From contig NZ_JAINZP010000001.1 in NCBI RefSeq assembly GCF_020166435.1, positions 1 to 64,000 on the forward strand: 64,000 bases of DNA, written 5' to 3'. A program made the position numbers and the translations under genes. Source of the DNA: Pectobacterium versatile (lineage in GTDB: Bacteria; Pseudomonadota; Gammaproteobacteria; Enterobacterales; Enterobacteriaceae). Shown here one piece after another: positions 48,610-59,020 of this stretch (its first letter is position 1; the number at the start of each line of letters is the position of its first letter). The notes below the pieces were generated by a model. The model was not told the origin of the DNA. It searched no databases and saw nothing but the letters and a program-made list of their open reading frames with translations.

Positions 48610-49389
48610 ATGAAGAAACTGATCAAAGTCTTGCCGTTGGCACTCATTCTGGCTGCGGGTAGCGCGATGGCGGAGATTCCTAAGAATATTAAAATTGGTA
48701 CCGATCCTACCTATGCTCCCTTTGAATCCAAAAACGCCAGCGGTGAACTGGTTGGGTTTGATATCGATCTGGCGAAAGAGCTGTGCAAGCGTATTCAGGC
48801 TAACTGTACGTTTGTAGAAAGCGACTTTGATGCGTTAATTCCGTCCCTTAAAGCTAAAAAAATCGATGCCATTATCTCTTCTCTGTCCATCACCGAAAAA
48901 CGCCAGCAGGAAATTGCTTTCACCGAGAAGCTGTATGCGGCCAATTCACGCCTGATTGCGAAGAAAGGGGCGAGCATTGAACCTACGTTAGCTTCTCTGG
49001 GCGGCAAACGTGTTGGCGTATTGCAGGCATCAACACAGGAAGCCTTTGCCAATGCTAACTGGCAGCCGAAAGGCGTTGACGTTGTCGCTTACCAAAATCA
49101 GGATCTGATTTATGCCGATCTGGCCGCAGGCCGTATTGATGCAGCCTTTCAGGATGAAGTCGCCGCAAGTGAAGGTTTCCTGAAGCTTGATGCGGGTAAA
49201 GACTATGAATTTGCTGGCCTGGCGGTAAAAGATGACAAATTTTTCGGTGTGGGGACCGGTATGGGTCTGCGCAAAGCGGATACTGAGCTGAAAGCCGCGC
49301 TGGATAAAGCCTTTGAAGAAATGCGTAAAGACGGTACCTACGATACCTTCGCGAAAAAATACTTCGATTTTGACGTCTACGGCGGCTAA
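48610..49389 (+). CDS. hisJ: Periplasmic histidine/lysine/arginine/ornithine-binding protein
   Basis: 259 residues with a signal peptide ([20 protein letters not shown]) and the family 3 binding protein fold ([50 protein letters not shown]-like lobe 2). It feeds HisQMP. E. coli has both argT and hisJ here, and this window has one gene, which could be called either; hisJ is chosen by position. ATG at 48610 is preferred over an upstream in-frame start in the leader. Confidence 0.9.
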   Translation: MKKLIKVLPLALILAAGSAMAEIPKNIKIGTDPTYAPFESKNASGELVGFDIDLAKELCKRIQANCTFVESDFDALIPSLKAKKIDAIISSLSITEKRQQEIAFTEKLYAANSRLIAKKGASIEPTLASLGGKRVGVLQASTQEAFANANWQPKGVDVVAYQNQDLIYADLAAGRIDAAFQDEVAASEGFLKLDAGKDYEFAGLAVKDDKFFGVGTGMGLRKADTELKAALDKAFEEMRKDGTYDTFAKKYFDFDVYGG

Positions 49390-49446
49390 TGTCGCCACTG
49401 TGACTCTCATTTCTTTATCACATGTGTAGCGGGATCGTAGGGCATG

Positions 49447-49473
49447 CGGCACGGGATCGTTCCTCTCGTGCCG
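49447..49473 (+). other. Intercistronic hairpin between hisJ and hisQ
   Basis: CGGCACG and CGTGCCG form a stem in the 140-bp gap between binding protein and permease. It is of a kind that protects upstream mRNA or limits downstream expression. No T-run follows. Confidence 0.5.
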
Positions 49474-49529
49474 TATTCCTGACTGATGACGCAGCGTGCC
49501 ATTAACCGCTATTTCAACGGATATCATTG

Positions 49530-50219
49530 ATGCTCTATGGCTATTCCCAGCTAATTCTGGATGGTGCCATCATGACGCTGGAGCTGGCCGCGAGTTCGTT
49601 ACTGCTGGCGCTGGCTATCGGCCTGATTGGTGCGTCGGCGAAGCTGTCTTCCAACCGTCTGCTGGCGGGGTGTTTTTCCTGCTATACCACGCTGATTCGT
49701 GGTATTCCCGATCTGGTACTGATGCTGCTGATTTTCTACGGTCTGCAAATTGTCTTAAACGGCGTGACGGAATCGATCGGCTTGGATCAGATTGACATCG
49801 ATCCGTTGACTGCCGGGATTATTACACTGGGCTTTATTTACGGCGCGTATTTCACGGAAACCTTTCGTGGTGCCTATCTTGCCGTGCCGCGTGGGCAAAT
49901 CGAAGCTGCCGTCGCGTTCGGTTTCTCTCCCATGAAGGTGTTCCGCCGTATTCTGTTTCCTTCCATGATGCGCTTTGCGCTACCGGGCATCGGCAATAAC
50001 TGGCAGGTGATCCTGAAAGCGACGGCGCTGGTGTCATTGCTTGGCCTGAATGATGTGATTAAGGCGACGCAACTGGCCGGAAAGGGCACACACGAACCGT
50101 TTTATTTTGCGCTGGTTGCCGGGGCGATGTACCTGATTTTTACCACCATTTCTAACGGCGTGTTGTGGTGGCTGGAAAGGCACTATTCGCAGGGAGTCAA
50201 AAAAATAAACTATGAGTGA
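49530..50219 (+). CDS. hisQ: Basic amino acid ABC transporter permease HisQ
   Basis: A 229-residue inner-membrane permease pairing with HisM. The coupling loop is EAAVAFGFSPMKVFRRILFPSM, and family block GLIGASAKLSSNRLLAG is present. Overlaps hisM by 8 bp. A TTG lies one codon before the chosen ATG. Confidence 0.95.
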   Translation: MLYGYSQLILDGAIMTLELAASSLLLALAIGLIGASAKLSSNRLLAGCFSCYTTLIRGIPDLVLMLLIFYGLQIVLNGVTESIGLDQIDIDPLTAGIITLGFIYGAYFTETFRGAYLAVPRGQIEAAVAFGFSPMKVFRRILFPSMMRFALPGIGNNWQVILKATALVSLLGLNDVIKATQLAGKGTHEPFYFALVAGAMYLIFTTISNGVLWWLERHYSQGVKKINYE

Positions 50220-50928
50220 GATCCTGCAACAATATTGGCAGCCGCTCCTGTGGAGTGATGGTTACCGCTTGACCGGGCTGGCGATGACGCTCTGGCTGCT
50301 CATTTCCTCGGTCGTTATTGGCGGGCTGATGGCGCTACCACTGGCGATTGCCCGCGTGTCGCCGCGACGCCGGTTCAGCTTTCCGGTTTGGCTATTCACC
50401 TATGTGTTCCGCGGTACGCCGCTCTACGTGCAGCTTCTGGTGTTCTATTCCGGCGTGTATAGCCTGGAGATTGTGCGCGGCACCGATCTACTGAATGCCT
50501 TTTTTCGCAGCGGGCTAAACTGTGCCATTCTGGCGCTGGCGCTTAATACCTGTGCGTACACAACAGAGATTTTTGCGGGAGCAATCCGCTCGGTACCTCA
50601 TGGGGAAATTGAAGCGGCCAGAGCATATGGCTTCTCCCGCTTTAAGCAGTATCGCTGCATTATTTTACCGAGTGCACTGCGTATTGCGCTGCCTGCGTAC
50701 AGTAACGAAGTGATTCTGATGCTGCATTCAACGGCGCTGGCCTTTACCGTAACGGTGCCGGATATTCTGAAGATTGCCCGTGATATCAATGCGGCAACCT
50801 ACCAGCCGTTTTATGCCTTTGGCATTGCGGCGGTCATCTATCTGGCGATCTCGTTTGTGTTAATTGGGCTGTTCAGAAAGGCGGAACGGCACTGGTTACG
50901 TCATCTTTATACCCGTTCATCCCATTAA
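50212..50928 (+). CDS. hisM: Basic amino acid ABC transporter permease HisM
   Basis: A 238-residue permease with the coupling loop [23 protein letters not shown] and the conserved [20 protein letters not shown]. It completes the membrane pore with HisQ. Confidence 0.95.
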   Translation: MSEILQQYWQPLLWSDGYRLTGLAMTLWLLISSVVIGGLMALPLAIARVSPRRRFSFPVWLFTYVFRGTPLYVQLLVFYSGVYSLEIVRGTDLLNAFFRSGLNCAILALALNTCAYTTEIFAGAIRSVPHGEIEAARAYGFSRFKQYRCIILPSALRIALPAYSNEVILMLHSTALAFTVTVPDILKIARDINAATYQPFYAFGIAAVIYLAISFVLIGLFRKAERHWLRHLYTRSSH

Positions 50929-50945
50929 ACGCAGGAAAAAAGAGT

Positions 50946-51719
50946 ATGTCGAATAACAAACTGATGGTGACGGAACTGCGTAAACGTTATGGCCAGCATG
51001 AGGTGTTGAAAGGGATCTCATTACAGGCGAAAGCGGGTGACGTTATTTCGATTATCGGGTCGTCCGGTTCGGGGAAAAGTACCTTACTGCGCTGCATTAA
51101 TTTTCTGGAAAAACCCTGTGAAGGCGCGATTTACGTCAGCGATCAGGAAATTCGCATGGTGCGTGATACTGACGGACAGCTGAAGGTGTTTGATAAAAAG
51201 CAGCTTCAGATGCTGCGGACGCGCCTGACGATGGTATTTCAGCACTTCAATCTGTGGAGCTTCATGACGGCGTTAGAGAACGTGATGGAAGCGCCAATTC
51301 AGGTGTTAGGGCTCAGTAAAGCGGAAGCGCGTGAGCGGGCGGTGTTCTATCTGAACAAGGTTGGGATCACGGATGTGGCCCAACAGAAATACCCGTCGGA
51401 TCTCTCCGGTGGTCAGCAGCAGCGCGTTTCTATTGCACGGGCGTTGGCGATGGAGCCGGAAGTTTTGTTGTTTGATGAACCTACGTCAGCGCTGGATCCC
51501 GAACTGGTCGGCGAGGTGTTGCGTATCATGCAGCAGCTTGCGGAAGAAGGGAAAACGATGGTGGTGGTGACGCATGAAATGGAGTTTGCCCGTCATGTTT
51601 CCAGCCACGTTATCTTCTTGCATCAGGGCGTAATTGAAGAAGAAGGGCCACCGGATCAGCTTTTCGGTAGCCCGAAAAGTGCACGTTTGCAGCAGTTTTT
51701 GTCCGGTGCGTTGAAGTAG
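50946..51719 (+). CDS. hisP: Basic amino acid ABC transporter ATPase HisP
   Basis: A 257-residue ATPase. Walker [10 protein letters not shown], signature [15 protein letters not shown], Walker [16 protein letters not shown], and the polar amino acid family insert ([19 protein letters not shown]) are seen. GGAAAAAAG lies before the ATG. Last gene of hisJQMP. Confidence 0.96.
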   Translation: MSNNKLMVTELRKRYGQHEVLKGISLQAKAGDVISIIGSSGSGKSTLLRCINFLEKPCEGAIYVSDQEIRMVRDTDGQLKVFDKKQLQMLRTRLTMVFQHFNLWSFMTALENVMEAPIQVLGLSKAEARERAVFYLNKVGITDVAQQKYPSDLSGGQQQRVSIARALAMEPEVLLFDEPTSALDPELVGEVLRIMQQLAEEGKTMVVVTHEMEFARHVSSHVIFLHQGVIEEEGPPDQLFGSPKSARLQQFLSGALK

Positions 51720-51801
51720 GTTTTGGGGCTGATGATGTGCATTGAGCGATGATAATGGGTAGATCGTAAAGACGCTGTGAATACATCCCTGTACGCTCGA
51801 G

Positions 51802-51821
51802 CCGCGCCATCCTTGGCGCGG
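51802..51821. terminator. Possible transcript end between hisP and yfcH
   Basis: CCGCGCC and GGCGCGG pair around ATCCTT, lying between two convergent genes. The T-content downstream is modest. Confidence 0.45.
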
Positions 51822-51897
51822 ACGCTTTACTCTTCTATCCCATTATCATCGTTCCCGTTCTGCGAAAAGGCTACCAGCAACCTGAGATGGATAGTTA

Positions 51898-52803
51898 TCA
51901 GCTCGGTTTTTTGATGACGTCCTGCAGGGCTTCTTCCAGCTCAATGAAACGGAAAGTAAAGCCTGCGGCTTCTAACCGCTGCGGAATGGCGCGCTGTCCA
52001 CCCAGTACCAGCGTCGACGCTTCTCCCATCAGTAGTTTGATCACAAAAGCGGGAGCCCGTAAGAAACCGGGACGATCCAATACGTGTGCCAGCATGGCAG
52101 AAAATTGTTCATTATGAACCGGATAGGGTGCAACCATATTGAAAGGGCCGTTCAGTATCGGCTGGTTCAGCAGATAAATAATGCCGTTCGCCATGTCATC
52201 AATATGAATCCACGGCATATATTGCTTGCCGGAACCCATCGGCCCGCCAAGTCCGAGACGGAAAATCGGCAGCATTTTTGCCAGCGCGCCGCCCTGTGCT
52301 GACAGAACGATGCCGGTGCGCAGCAGGCAGACGCGGGTTTTATCACTTTCGGCGGACTGCGCCAGCGCTTCCCAGCGGGCGCACAGATGATGTGTAAATT
52401 CATCGACTGGGGATTCATCTTCGGTGACCAGCGCTTCTCCCTGATCGCCATAATACCCGACAGCGGATCCTGAGATAAAAATCGCTGGCGGCTCACTGCT
52501 GGCCTTTATCAGCGTGGCAAGCTGTTCGGTGATGTTCCAGCGGCTCTTTGCCAGACGCTGTTTTTGCTGTGGCGTCCACCGTTTGTCGGCGATAGGTTCG
52601 CCCGCCAAATTGATGACGCCGTCAAAGTCGTTCAGTGAGGTGACATTACTCAGCGTGGACCAATATTCCACCTGATTGCCGAGAACGCCTCGAGCGCGCT
52701 CAGGATCGCGTGTCAGTACCGTGATGTCATGGGAAAGCAGCTGTAATCGTTGGATAAGATGGCGGCCAATAAGGCCGGTTCCGCCTGTTATGAGTAGTTG
52801 CAT
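51898..52803 (-). CDS. yfcH: NAD(P)-dependent epimerase/nucleotide-sugar-like protein YfcH
   Basis: A 301-residue short-chain/extended dehydrogenase of the TIGR01777 (SulA-like) group. The N-terminal nucleotide motif is [16 protein letters not shown], with [13 protein letters not shown] in the active-site region, and a DUF1731-type C-terminus ([22 protein letters not shown]). The substrate is unknown. It is upstream-adjacent to folX on the same strand, as in E. coli. Confidence 0.9.
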   Translation of the reverse strand: MQLLITGGTGLIGRHLIQRLQLLSHDITVLTRDPERARGVLGNQVEYWSTLSNVTSLNDFDGVINLAGEPIADKRWTPQQKQRLAKSRWNITEQLATLIKASSEPPAIFISGSAVGYYGDQGEALVTEDESPVDEFTHHLCARWEALAQSAESDKTRVCLLRTGIVLSAQGGALAKMLPIFRLGLGGPMGSGKQYMPWIHIDDMANGIIYLLNQPILNGPFNMVAPYPVHNEQFSAMLAHVLDRPGFLRAPAFVIKLLMGEASTLVLGGQRAIPQRLEAAGFTFRFIELEEALQDVIKKPS

Positions 52804-52818
52804 CGCTTCCCCTTATCT

Positions 52819-53190
52819 TTATGCCTTGTGATAACGCAGGGTCATGGAAACCGAATCGGCGTATCGCAGGGCAAACGGTTTATCTACTTCTACTTCAGCA
52901 TAGGTTATCCATTCGTGATCGCTGGCGATGTTGAGCACATCCTGCGTTAATTTTTCCAGCAAAGCGAAGCGGTTATCTTCTACATGGCGAATAATGTTTT
53001 TGGTGATGGTGCGGTAGTTCAGCGCATCGGCAATATTTTCGCTGTTGCGTGCTTGTTCTGCTGGGTAGTGAATCACAACGTTGATGATCACATCCTGCTT
53101 ATTCGTGATTTCCTCATCTTTGATACCGATGAAGGTGCGCAGCCGCAGATTTTTTATACGAATAATGGCGTCAGAAGGATGATGTGGCAT
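52819..53190 (-). CDS. folX: Dihydroneopterin triphosphate 2'-epimerase FolX
   Basis: A 123-residue FolB-family epimerase interconverting 7,8-dihydroneopterin and dihydromonapterin triphosphates. Features are [28 protein letters not shown] and the catalytic Glu/Lys region [17 protein letters not shown]. The length fits the family. Confidence 0.93.
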   Translation of the reverse strand: MPHHPSDAIIRIKNLRLRTFIGIKDEEITNKQDVIINVVIHYPAEQARNSENIADALNYRTITKNIIRHVEDNRFALLEKLTQDVLNIASDHEWITYAEVEVDKPFALRYADSVSMTLRYHKA

Positions 53191-53314
53191 TGCTCGGCCC
53201 TCGGTTGCTTCTGTTGCTGCGACTAAACCGCAGCGTCAGGGGTATCGTTAACGACAATATGTTGATTACCATAGCAGAAGATACCCAAAGGCCGAATGAG
53301 ATGATGCCAGAATT

Positions 53315-53941
53315 TTATTGCTCGGCGAGCTGGTAAGCCCGTTGCGTTGCCGGGCGCTCACTGATACGCGTATACCACGCCTTCACCGCTGGGTAATCAT
53401 CAAGGTCGACGCGCTGGCGAGCATAAGAAACGACCCACGGGTAGGTCGCGATATCGGCAATGCTGTAATTTTCTCCTGCTAGCCAAGGGCTGTCTTGCAG
53501 ATGTTTATCCAGCACGCGATACAGGCGCTGCGTCTCCTGCTGATAGCGTTCAATGGCGTAAGGCACTGGCTGAGGAGCATAGTGGTTAAAATGATGATTC
53601 TGCCCCAGCATTGGCCCGAAACCGGCGACCTGCCAGAACAGCCACTGTAGTGTGGCCGTACGCTCACGTAATGACGTGCTCAATAGCACGCTATGCTTTT
53701 CCGCCAGATAGAGCAGAATCGCGCCAGATTCAAACAGGCTAATTGGCGTGTCACCTTCCGCGGGCTGCGTATCGACAATCGCGGGAATTTTGTTGTTAGG
53801 CGAGATAGCCAAAAACTCCGGTTTGAACTGTTCGCCTTTGCTGATATTCACGCGGTGGAGCTGGTAGGGGAGATTAGCTTCTTCCAGAAACAGGGTGATC
53901 TTGTGCCCGTTAGGGGTTGGTGCGTAATACAGGTCAATCAT
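53315..53941 (-). CDS. yfcG: GST-like disulfide-bond oxidoreductase YfcG
   Basis: A 208-residue glutathione transferase fold protein of the Nu class, which reduces disulfides with glutathione. The thioredoxin-like N-domain has YYAPTPNGHKITLFLEEANLPY and the glutathione-site LFESGAILLYLAEKH. The helical C-domain includes NYSIADIATYPWV. AGACTTG-type sequence precedes ATG at 53941. Confidence 0.9.
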   Translation of the reverse strand: MIDLYYAPTPNGHKITLFLEEANLPYQLHRVNISKGEQFKPEFLAISPNNKIPAIVDTQPAEGDTPISLFESGAILLYLAEKHSVLLSTSLRERTATLQWLFWQVAGFGPMLGQNHHFNHYAPQPVPYAIERYQQETQRLYRVLDKHLQDSPWLAGENYSIADIATYPWVVSYARQRVDLDDYPAVKAWYTRISERPATQRAYQLAEQ

Positions 53942-54206
53942 GAATCAAGTCTCCGTTTTAATTCAGAAAAACATCATGGACTGTATGGCAGTTGATCGCT
54001 TCAGAGAACGATGCGCTGTCAGAATAGCGTATTGAGGAACGGGCCCTTACCCTACCACTTCTACGAGTGAAAAATAAACGATGGCGCACCTCGTTATACG
54101 ATCTTTACCGGAAGCGTGCTGCCAACTTTGGTAGACTACGTCCGATGAAGGATGCGGGCGGCGTTGTGGGTGTAGCATTGTTGATATAAACGTTGTGGAG
54201 ATAACG

Positions 54207-54758
54207 ATGAAGTTGATGTTTGCGTCCGACATACACGGTTCCCTCAGTGCGACGGAGCGCGTGCTGGAAGTCTTTGAGCAGAGTCAGGCCGACTGGCTTA
54301 TCTTGCTGGGCGATTTTCTCAATCATGGCCCACGCAACCTGCTGCCGGAGGCGTATCAGCCTGCGGAAGTGGCTACCCGGCTAAACGCTTATGCGTCACG
54401 TATCATTGCCGTACGGGGAAATTGCGACAGCGAGGTTGATCAGATGCTGCTGACCTTTCCGATAACGGCACCCTGGCAACATGTGCTATTGCCGCAGAAT
54501 CGCCTTTTCCTGACGCACGGTCATCTTTATCATCCAGATAATATGCCACCGCTACACGCGGGGAATGTGCTGGTATATGGTCATACTCATATCCCCGTTG
54601 CTGAACAACGCGGGGAATATTATTTTTTCAATCCCGGCTCAGTGAGCTTGCCGAAAGGGGGATACCCCGCGAGCTACGGTTTACTTGAACAAGACGAACT
54701 GCGGGTTCTACCGTTACACGGCGGCGAACCTATTGCACAGGTCGCGATTAGGCACTAA
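54207..54758 (+). CDS. yfcE: Phosphodiesterase YfcE
   Basis: A 183-residue calcineurin-like metallophosphatase. Metal-binding motifs run in order: DIHGS, LLGDFLNHGP, VRGNCDSEVDQ, LTHGHLYHP and YGHTHIPVAE. The E. coli enzyme cleaves phosphodiesters such as bis-pNPP. ATG at 54207 follows GTGGAG; an earlier in-frame start adds four residues. Confidence 0.94.
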   Translation: MKLMFASDIHGSLSATERVLEVFEQSQADWLILLGDFLNHGPRNLLPEAYQPAEVATRLNAYASRIIAVRGNCDSEVDQMLLTFPITAPWQHVLLPQNRLFLTHGHLYHPDNMPPLHAGNVLVYGHTHIPVAEQRGEYYFFNPGSVSLPKGGYPASYGLLEQDELRVLPLHGGEPIAQVAIRH

Positions 54759-54881
54759 TTTAGCGTATACCCTGTTTTTGACCTTGAATAACAGCAAGGC
54801 AGCAGGGAATATTCACAGCAAAGTTCGATCATTTAAAACAGACGCGCGTAGCAACGTGCCAATACTAAAGGGTTTCAGAGG

Positions 54882-55550
54882 ATGGCGGAACAAAGTCAGG
54901 CAGCAGGCACAGAGTGGGTTGATATCGTCAATGAAAACAACGAGGTAATTGCTCAGTCAAGTCGTCAGCAGATGCGTGCTCAGAGTCTTCGCCATCGTGC
55001 TACTTACATTGTTGTGCATGATGGAATGGGTAAAATTCTGGTGCAGCGCCGGACGAAAATCAAAGATTTCTATCCAGGCTGGCTGGACGCGACCGCTGGC
55101 GGCGTAGTGCAAAGCGGTGAGCAGATGCTGGAATCCGCACGCCGTGAAGCCGAAGAAGAGCTTGGCATTGCAGGTGTGCCGTTCGCAGAGCACGGCTTGT
55201 TCTATTACGAAGGCGAGAATTGCCGGGTATGGGGCGGGCTGTTTAGCTGCGTCACCCACGGGCCGTTTGCGCTACAGGAAGAAGAGGTTGATGAGGTTAG
55301 CTGGCTGACGCCGCAAGAAATCACCGCACGCTGCGATGAATTTACGCCGGACTCGCTGAAAGCTCTGTCGCTGTGGCTGACGCGCTATAGCGATCAGGAT
55401 TATGGCAAGCCGATTTCACGTAAGCTGAACGAGGCAGTCGAAGCCGCTGCAACACCTGCTGTTAATAATAAAAATATCCATGATGAAAATGCTCATGATG
55501 AAAACGACAGCAACGTCGTTACTCCATCAGACGCTGATTCACAGAAATAA
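54882..55550 (+). CDS. yfcD: Nudix hydrolase YfcD
   Basis: 222 residues. The Nudix box is [18 protein letters not shown] followed by EEELGI, with the catalytic glutamates present. The closest relatives resemble isopentenyl diphosphate isomerase but lack known activity. The last 40 residues are a low-complexity Asn/Asp/His/Glu-rich tail ([12 protein letters not shown]) that extends past the E. coli protein (180) and is probably disordered. Confidence 0.9.
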   Translation: MAEQSQAAGTEWVDIVNENNEVIAQSSRQQMRAQSLRHRATYIVVHDGMGKILVQRRTKIKDFYPGWLDATAGGVVQSGEQMLESARREAEEELGIAGVPFAEHGLFYYEGENCRVWGGLFSCVTHGPFALQEEEVDEVSWLTPQEITARCDEFTPDSLKALSLWLTRYSDQDYGKPISRKLNEAVEAAATPAVNNKNIHDENAHDENDSNVVTPSDADSQK

Positions 55551-55622
55551 TTTCTTCCCTGTCTCGCCGCTGCTTTTTCTCCGCTGCGGCGTCTATTTTT
55601 CCGAGTGATAAACTGCGGGTTA

Positions 55623-56483
55623 TCACTCGGGAACATGAATACTCTTCTTGATGTCCTTCAGGTAAATCACGATGGTGAACGTCATGATCACCAGCAAAGC
55701 CCACGAGCTCCATTTCCCTACGTGAACCATCGACCAGGCTCCGAGCTGTTCTGGATAGCTCCAAACACTGAAAAGCGTACTGATATTTTCAGCCAGCCAG
55801 ATAAAAAAGCCGATCAGAATAAAGGCCAGTGACAGCGGCATTCGTCGTTCCCGATCGTAAGGCGTGAAAATGACGGTGGTACGTGCATAGAGCCCGACAG
55901 CCAATGCGGCAATGTACCAGCGATAGTCGCCGATGTAGTGGTGGGTGAAGAAATTGGCATAAATGAGTAGCGCGACCAGCGTTGCCAGCCAGTAGGGCGG
56001 GTGATGGCGAATTTTCAGATCGAATAGCCGCCAGGACTGAATGATATAGCTACCGACAGAGGCGTACATGAATCCGGCAAACAGCGGTACACCCAGTACC
56101 TTGGTGTAGGCGAAATCAGGGTAAGACCAGGAACGAATACCTGATGAGGTTTTAAACACCTCAAGCGCAAAACCTACGAGGTGAAACAGCGTAACGGCTT
56201 TTAACTCATCCCAGGTTTCCAGCTTGCTGGCGATCATCCACCCCTGAATCACAATGGCGAATATCAACAGCAAATCATAGCGAGGGATAGCGAACCAGCC
56301 CGCTTTCGGCACGCTGAAAACAGCAAGAAAGAACAGGCCTACGAAGATACAGGCGCGGGCTTCTTTGACGCCGAAATAGAGAAATTCAATCAAAAAACGG
56401 GTTAACCCTGTTGGCGATGAAGGCGTGATCCCTTTTTCCAACTGCTGCTGAAAGTGTTGATCCAATAATCGTATTACAGTCAT
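55623..56483 (-). CDS. DUF817 family integral membrane protein
   Basis: 286 residues from the ATG at 56483 (TVIRLLDQHFQQQLEKG), with an alternative start 21 codons upstream. About eight membrane segments and many aromatic residues (KTSSGIRSWSYPDFAYTKVLGVPLFAGFMYASVGSY) identify DUF817. The family has no established role. It is an accessory gene relative to E. coli at this locus, lying between yfcD and pta. Confidence 0.82.
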   Translation of the reverse strand: MTVIRLLDQHFQQQLEKGITPSSPTGLTRFLIEFLYFGVKEARACIFVGLFFLAVFSVPKAGWFAIPRYDLLLIFAIVIQGWMIASKLETWDELKAVTLFHLVGFALEVFKTSSGIRSWSYPDFAYTKVLGVPLFAGFMYASVGSYIIQSWRLFDLKIRHHPPYWLATLVALLIYANFFTHHYIGDYRWYIAALAVGLYARTTVIFTPYDRERRMPLSLAFILIGFFIWLAENISTLFSVWSYPEQLGAWSMVHVGKWSSWALLVIMTFTIVIYLKDIKKSIHVPE

Positions 56484-56598
56484 CCATAGACCCTGTTTAT
56501 GGTTATTCTTGAGCCTGCTCGGTGTGGTTTTTTGTGCGGAGAGCAATAAAAAATGCCAGCGCTGAGGCTGGCATAGAAGATAACAGAATTAATCTGAA

Positions 56599-56799
56599 TA
56601 TATCCGTCATACTTCAAGCTGATTGTGCGTTGGCTTCCTTTAAATACTCGGCCCGTCGTGGGCCTCGCCCTAAAGGGCCGCTGCAAGCAGCGTTCAAATC
56701 TGCTCCCAGCAGATTTGTCACCCCCAGTCACTTACTTGAGTAAGCTCCTGGGGATTCGTGCAGTTGCCGCCTGCAAGCAACTCGAATTATTTAGGATAC
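56599..56799 (-). repeat. ERIC element with one insertion, abutting the pta 3' end
   Basis: Read on the plus strand it starts TATATCCGTCATACTTCAAG and ends AACTCGAATTATTTAGGATA, with core AGTCACTTACTTGAGTAAGC and TCCTGGGGATTC. At 201 bp it carries an insert of about 75 bp in one arm (about 56645-56720), similar to part of the mlaA-side ERIC. It ends 3 bp from the pta stop codon. Confidence 0.92.
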
Positions 56800-56802
56800 C
56801 GA

Positions 56803-58941
56803 TTAGAGCTGTGTAGCCTGAATGGCGGTCAGGGCAACGGTGTAAACGATGTCGTCTACCAGGGCGCCACGAGACAGGTCGTTAACCGGTTTGCGCATGC
56901 CTTGCAGCATTGGCCCGATGGAGATCAGGTCGGCAGAACGCTGTACCGCTTTGTACGTGGTGTTACCGGTGTTCAGGTCAGGGAAGATGAACACGGTAGC
57001 TTTACCCGCAACTGGCGAGTTCGGCGCTTTGGACTGTGCAACGTCAGCCATGATAGCGGCGTCGTACTGCAACGGACCATCGATGACCAGATCAGGGCGT
57101 TTTTCCTGCGCCAGACGAGTCGCTTCACGCACTTTCTCAACATCGCTACCCGCGCCGGAGTTACCGGTAGAGTAAGAGATCATCGCAACACGTGGGTCGA
57201 TACCGAATGCGGTAGCGGAATCAGCAGACTGGATAGCGATTTCAGCCAATTGCTCTGCAGTTGGGTCTGGGTTGATGGCGCAGTCGCCGTAAACCAGAAC
57301 CTGCTCAGGCAGCAGCATGAAGAACACAGAAGACACCAGCGAGCTGCCCGGTGCTGTTTTTATCAGTTGCAACGGCGGACGGATGGTGTTAGCGGTGGTA
57401 TGAACGGCACCAGAAACCAGACCGTCAACTTCGCCCTGTTCCAGCATCAGCGTACCCAGAACCACGTTGTCTTCGAGCTGTTCGCGCGCAACCACTTCGG
57501 TCATGCCCTTGCTCTTACGCAGCTCAACCAGACGTGCAACATAGCGTTCACGCACGACAATCGGATCGACGATTTCGATGCCTTTGCCCAGTTCTACGCC
57601 CTGAGCGGCAGCAACACGTTGAATCTCTTCTGGGTTACCGATCAGCACACAGTGAGCAATACCGCGTTCAGCACAGATAGACGCTGCTTTAACGGTACGT
57701 GGTTCATCGCCTTCTGGCAGAACGATACGTTTGCCTGCTTTACGCGCCAGCTCAGTAAGCTGATAGCGGAACGCTGGCGGAGACAGACGACGTGAACGCT
57801 CAGATTCTGCGCTCAGTGAATCGATCCACTGGGTGTCGATGTGGCGTGCAACATATTCCTGCACTTTCTCAACACGTTGACGGTCATCAGCCGGTACTTC
57901 AAGGTTGAAGCTTTGCAGGCTGAGTGAGGTCTGCCAGGTGTTGGTGTCGACCATAAATACTGGCAGGCCAGTCTGGAAGGCACGTTCGCACAGCTTGGCA
58001 ATGCTCGGATCCATTTCGTAGCCGCCAGTCAGCAGCAGGGCACCGATTTCCACGCCATTCATGGCAGCCAGACAAGCGGCAACCAGAACATCAGGACGGT
58101 CAGCGGACGTCACCAGCAGTGAGCCAGGACGGAAATGCTCCAGCATATGAGGGATGCTGCGTGCGCAGAAGGTTACAGACTTAACGCGACGCGTCTGAAT
58201 GTCGCCTTCGTTGACGATACGAGCATTCAGGTGCTTCGCCATATCGATGGCGCGCGTAGCAATCAGGTCAAAGCTCCACGGGATGCAGCCCAGAACCGGC
58301 AGCGGGCTGTTAGCGAACAACTGCTTCGGATCGATGTTGGCAACGCTGGCTTTGGTGGAATCATCAAAGATTTCAGACAGGTCAGGGCGAGTACGGCCCT
58401 GGTCGTCTACTGGCGCATTCAGTTTGTTGATGATCACGCCAGTAATGTTTTTGTTTTTGCTGCCGCCGAAGCTGGAACGCGCCAGTTCGATACGGTCTTT
58501 CAACTGTGCTGGGGAATCGTTACCCAGCGCCAGTACGAAGACGATTTCTGCGTTCAGCGTTTTGGCGATTTCATAGTTCAATGCGTTAGCAAACTGGTGC
58601 TTACGGGTAGGAACCAGACCTTCAACCAGAACGACTTCAGCGTCTTTGGTGTTTTCGTGGTAGCGCGCGATGATTTCTTCCATCAGCACGTCTTGCTGGT
58701 TGGAGCTCAGCAGGGCTTCAACGCGGCTCATCGCCAGCGGCTCGGCGGCGCTGATGGCGGAATTAGCACGAATAATGGTAGTCGTTTGGTCTGGCGTATT
58801 GTCGCCACTGCGCGGCTGGGCAATAGGTTTGAACACGCTCAGGCGGACGCCTTTCTGTTCCATGGAGCGGATGACACCCAGGCTGACGCTTGTCAGACCA
58901 ACGCTGGTGCCAGTTGGGATCAACATGATTATACGGGACAC
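56803..58941 (-). CDS. pta: Phosphate acetyltransferase
   Basis: 712 residues in three parts: an N-terminal P-loop-like domain ([21 protein letters not shown]), a central DRTGG domain (about 210-330), and the C-terminal acetyltransferase from about residue 390 ([57 protein letters not shown]). It interconverts acetyl-CoA and acetyl phosphate. It is downstream of ackA with a terminator-like hairpin between them. Confidence 0.98.
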   Translation of the reverse strand: MSRIIMLIPTGTSVGLTSVSLGVIRSMEQKGVRLSVFKPIAQPRSGDNTPDQTTTIIRANSAISAAEPLAMSRVEALLSSNQQDVLMEEIIARYHENTKDAEVVLVEGLVPTRKHQFANALNYEIAKTLNAEIVFVLALGNDSPAQLKDRIELARSSFGGSKNKNITGVIINKLNAPVDDQGRTRPDLSEIFDDSTKASVANIDPKQLFANSPLPVLGCIPWSFDLIATRAIDMAKHLNARIVNEGDIQTRRVKSVTFCARSIPHMLEHFRPGSLLVTSADRPDVLVAACLAAMNGVEIGALLLTGGYEMDPSIAKLCERAFQTGLPVFMVDTNTWQTSLSLQSFNLEVPADDRQRVEKVQEYVARHIDTQWIDSLSAESERSRRLSPPAFRYQLTELARKAGKRIVLPEGDEPRTVKAASICAERGIAHCVLIGNPEEIQRVAAAQGVELGKGIEIVDPIVVRERYVARLVELRKSKGMTEVVAREQLEDNVVLGTLMLEQGEVDGLVSGAVHTTANTIRPPLQLIKTAPGSSLVSSVFFMLLPEQVLVYGDCAINPDPTAEQLAEIAIQSADSATAFGIDPRVAMISYSTGNSGAGSDVEKVREATRLAQEKRPDLVIDGPLQYDAAIMADVAQSKAPNSPVAGKATVFIFPDLNTGNTTYKAVQRSADLISIGPMLQGMRKPVNDLSRGALVDDIVYTVALTAIQATQL

Positions 58942-58972
58942 GGCCGAACCTCTTTACGGTTGCTCGTTAGTC

Positions 58973-59007
58973 AAAAACAACACCGTCAGCCTTGGCTGAC
59001 GGTGTTG
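58973..59007 (-). terminator. Terminator-like hairpin between ackA and pta
   Basis: On the minus strand CAACACCGTCAGCC and GGCTGACGGTGTTG pair perfectly (14 bp, 2-base loop) and are followed by TTTTTG. It lies 32 bp upstream of pta. Confidence 0.85.
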
Positions 59008-59020
59008 GGAGTTACGTGTT

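Noticed and set aside
56758-57795. 345-codon open frame on the plus strand opposite pta
   Set aside because: Lies entirely antisense to a well-recognised enzyme; low-complexity His/Gln/Arg-rich translation with no family features.
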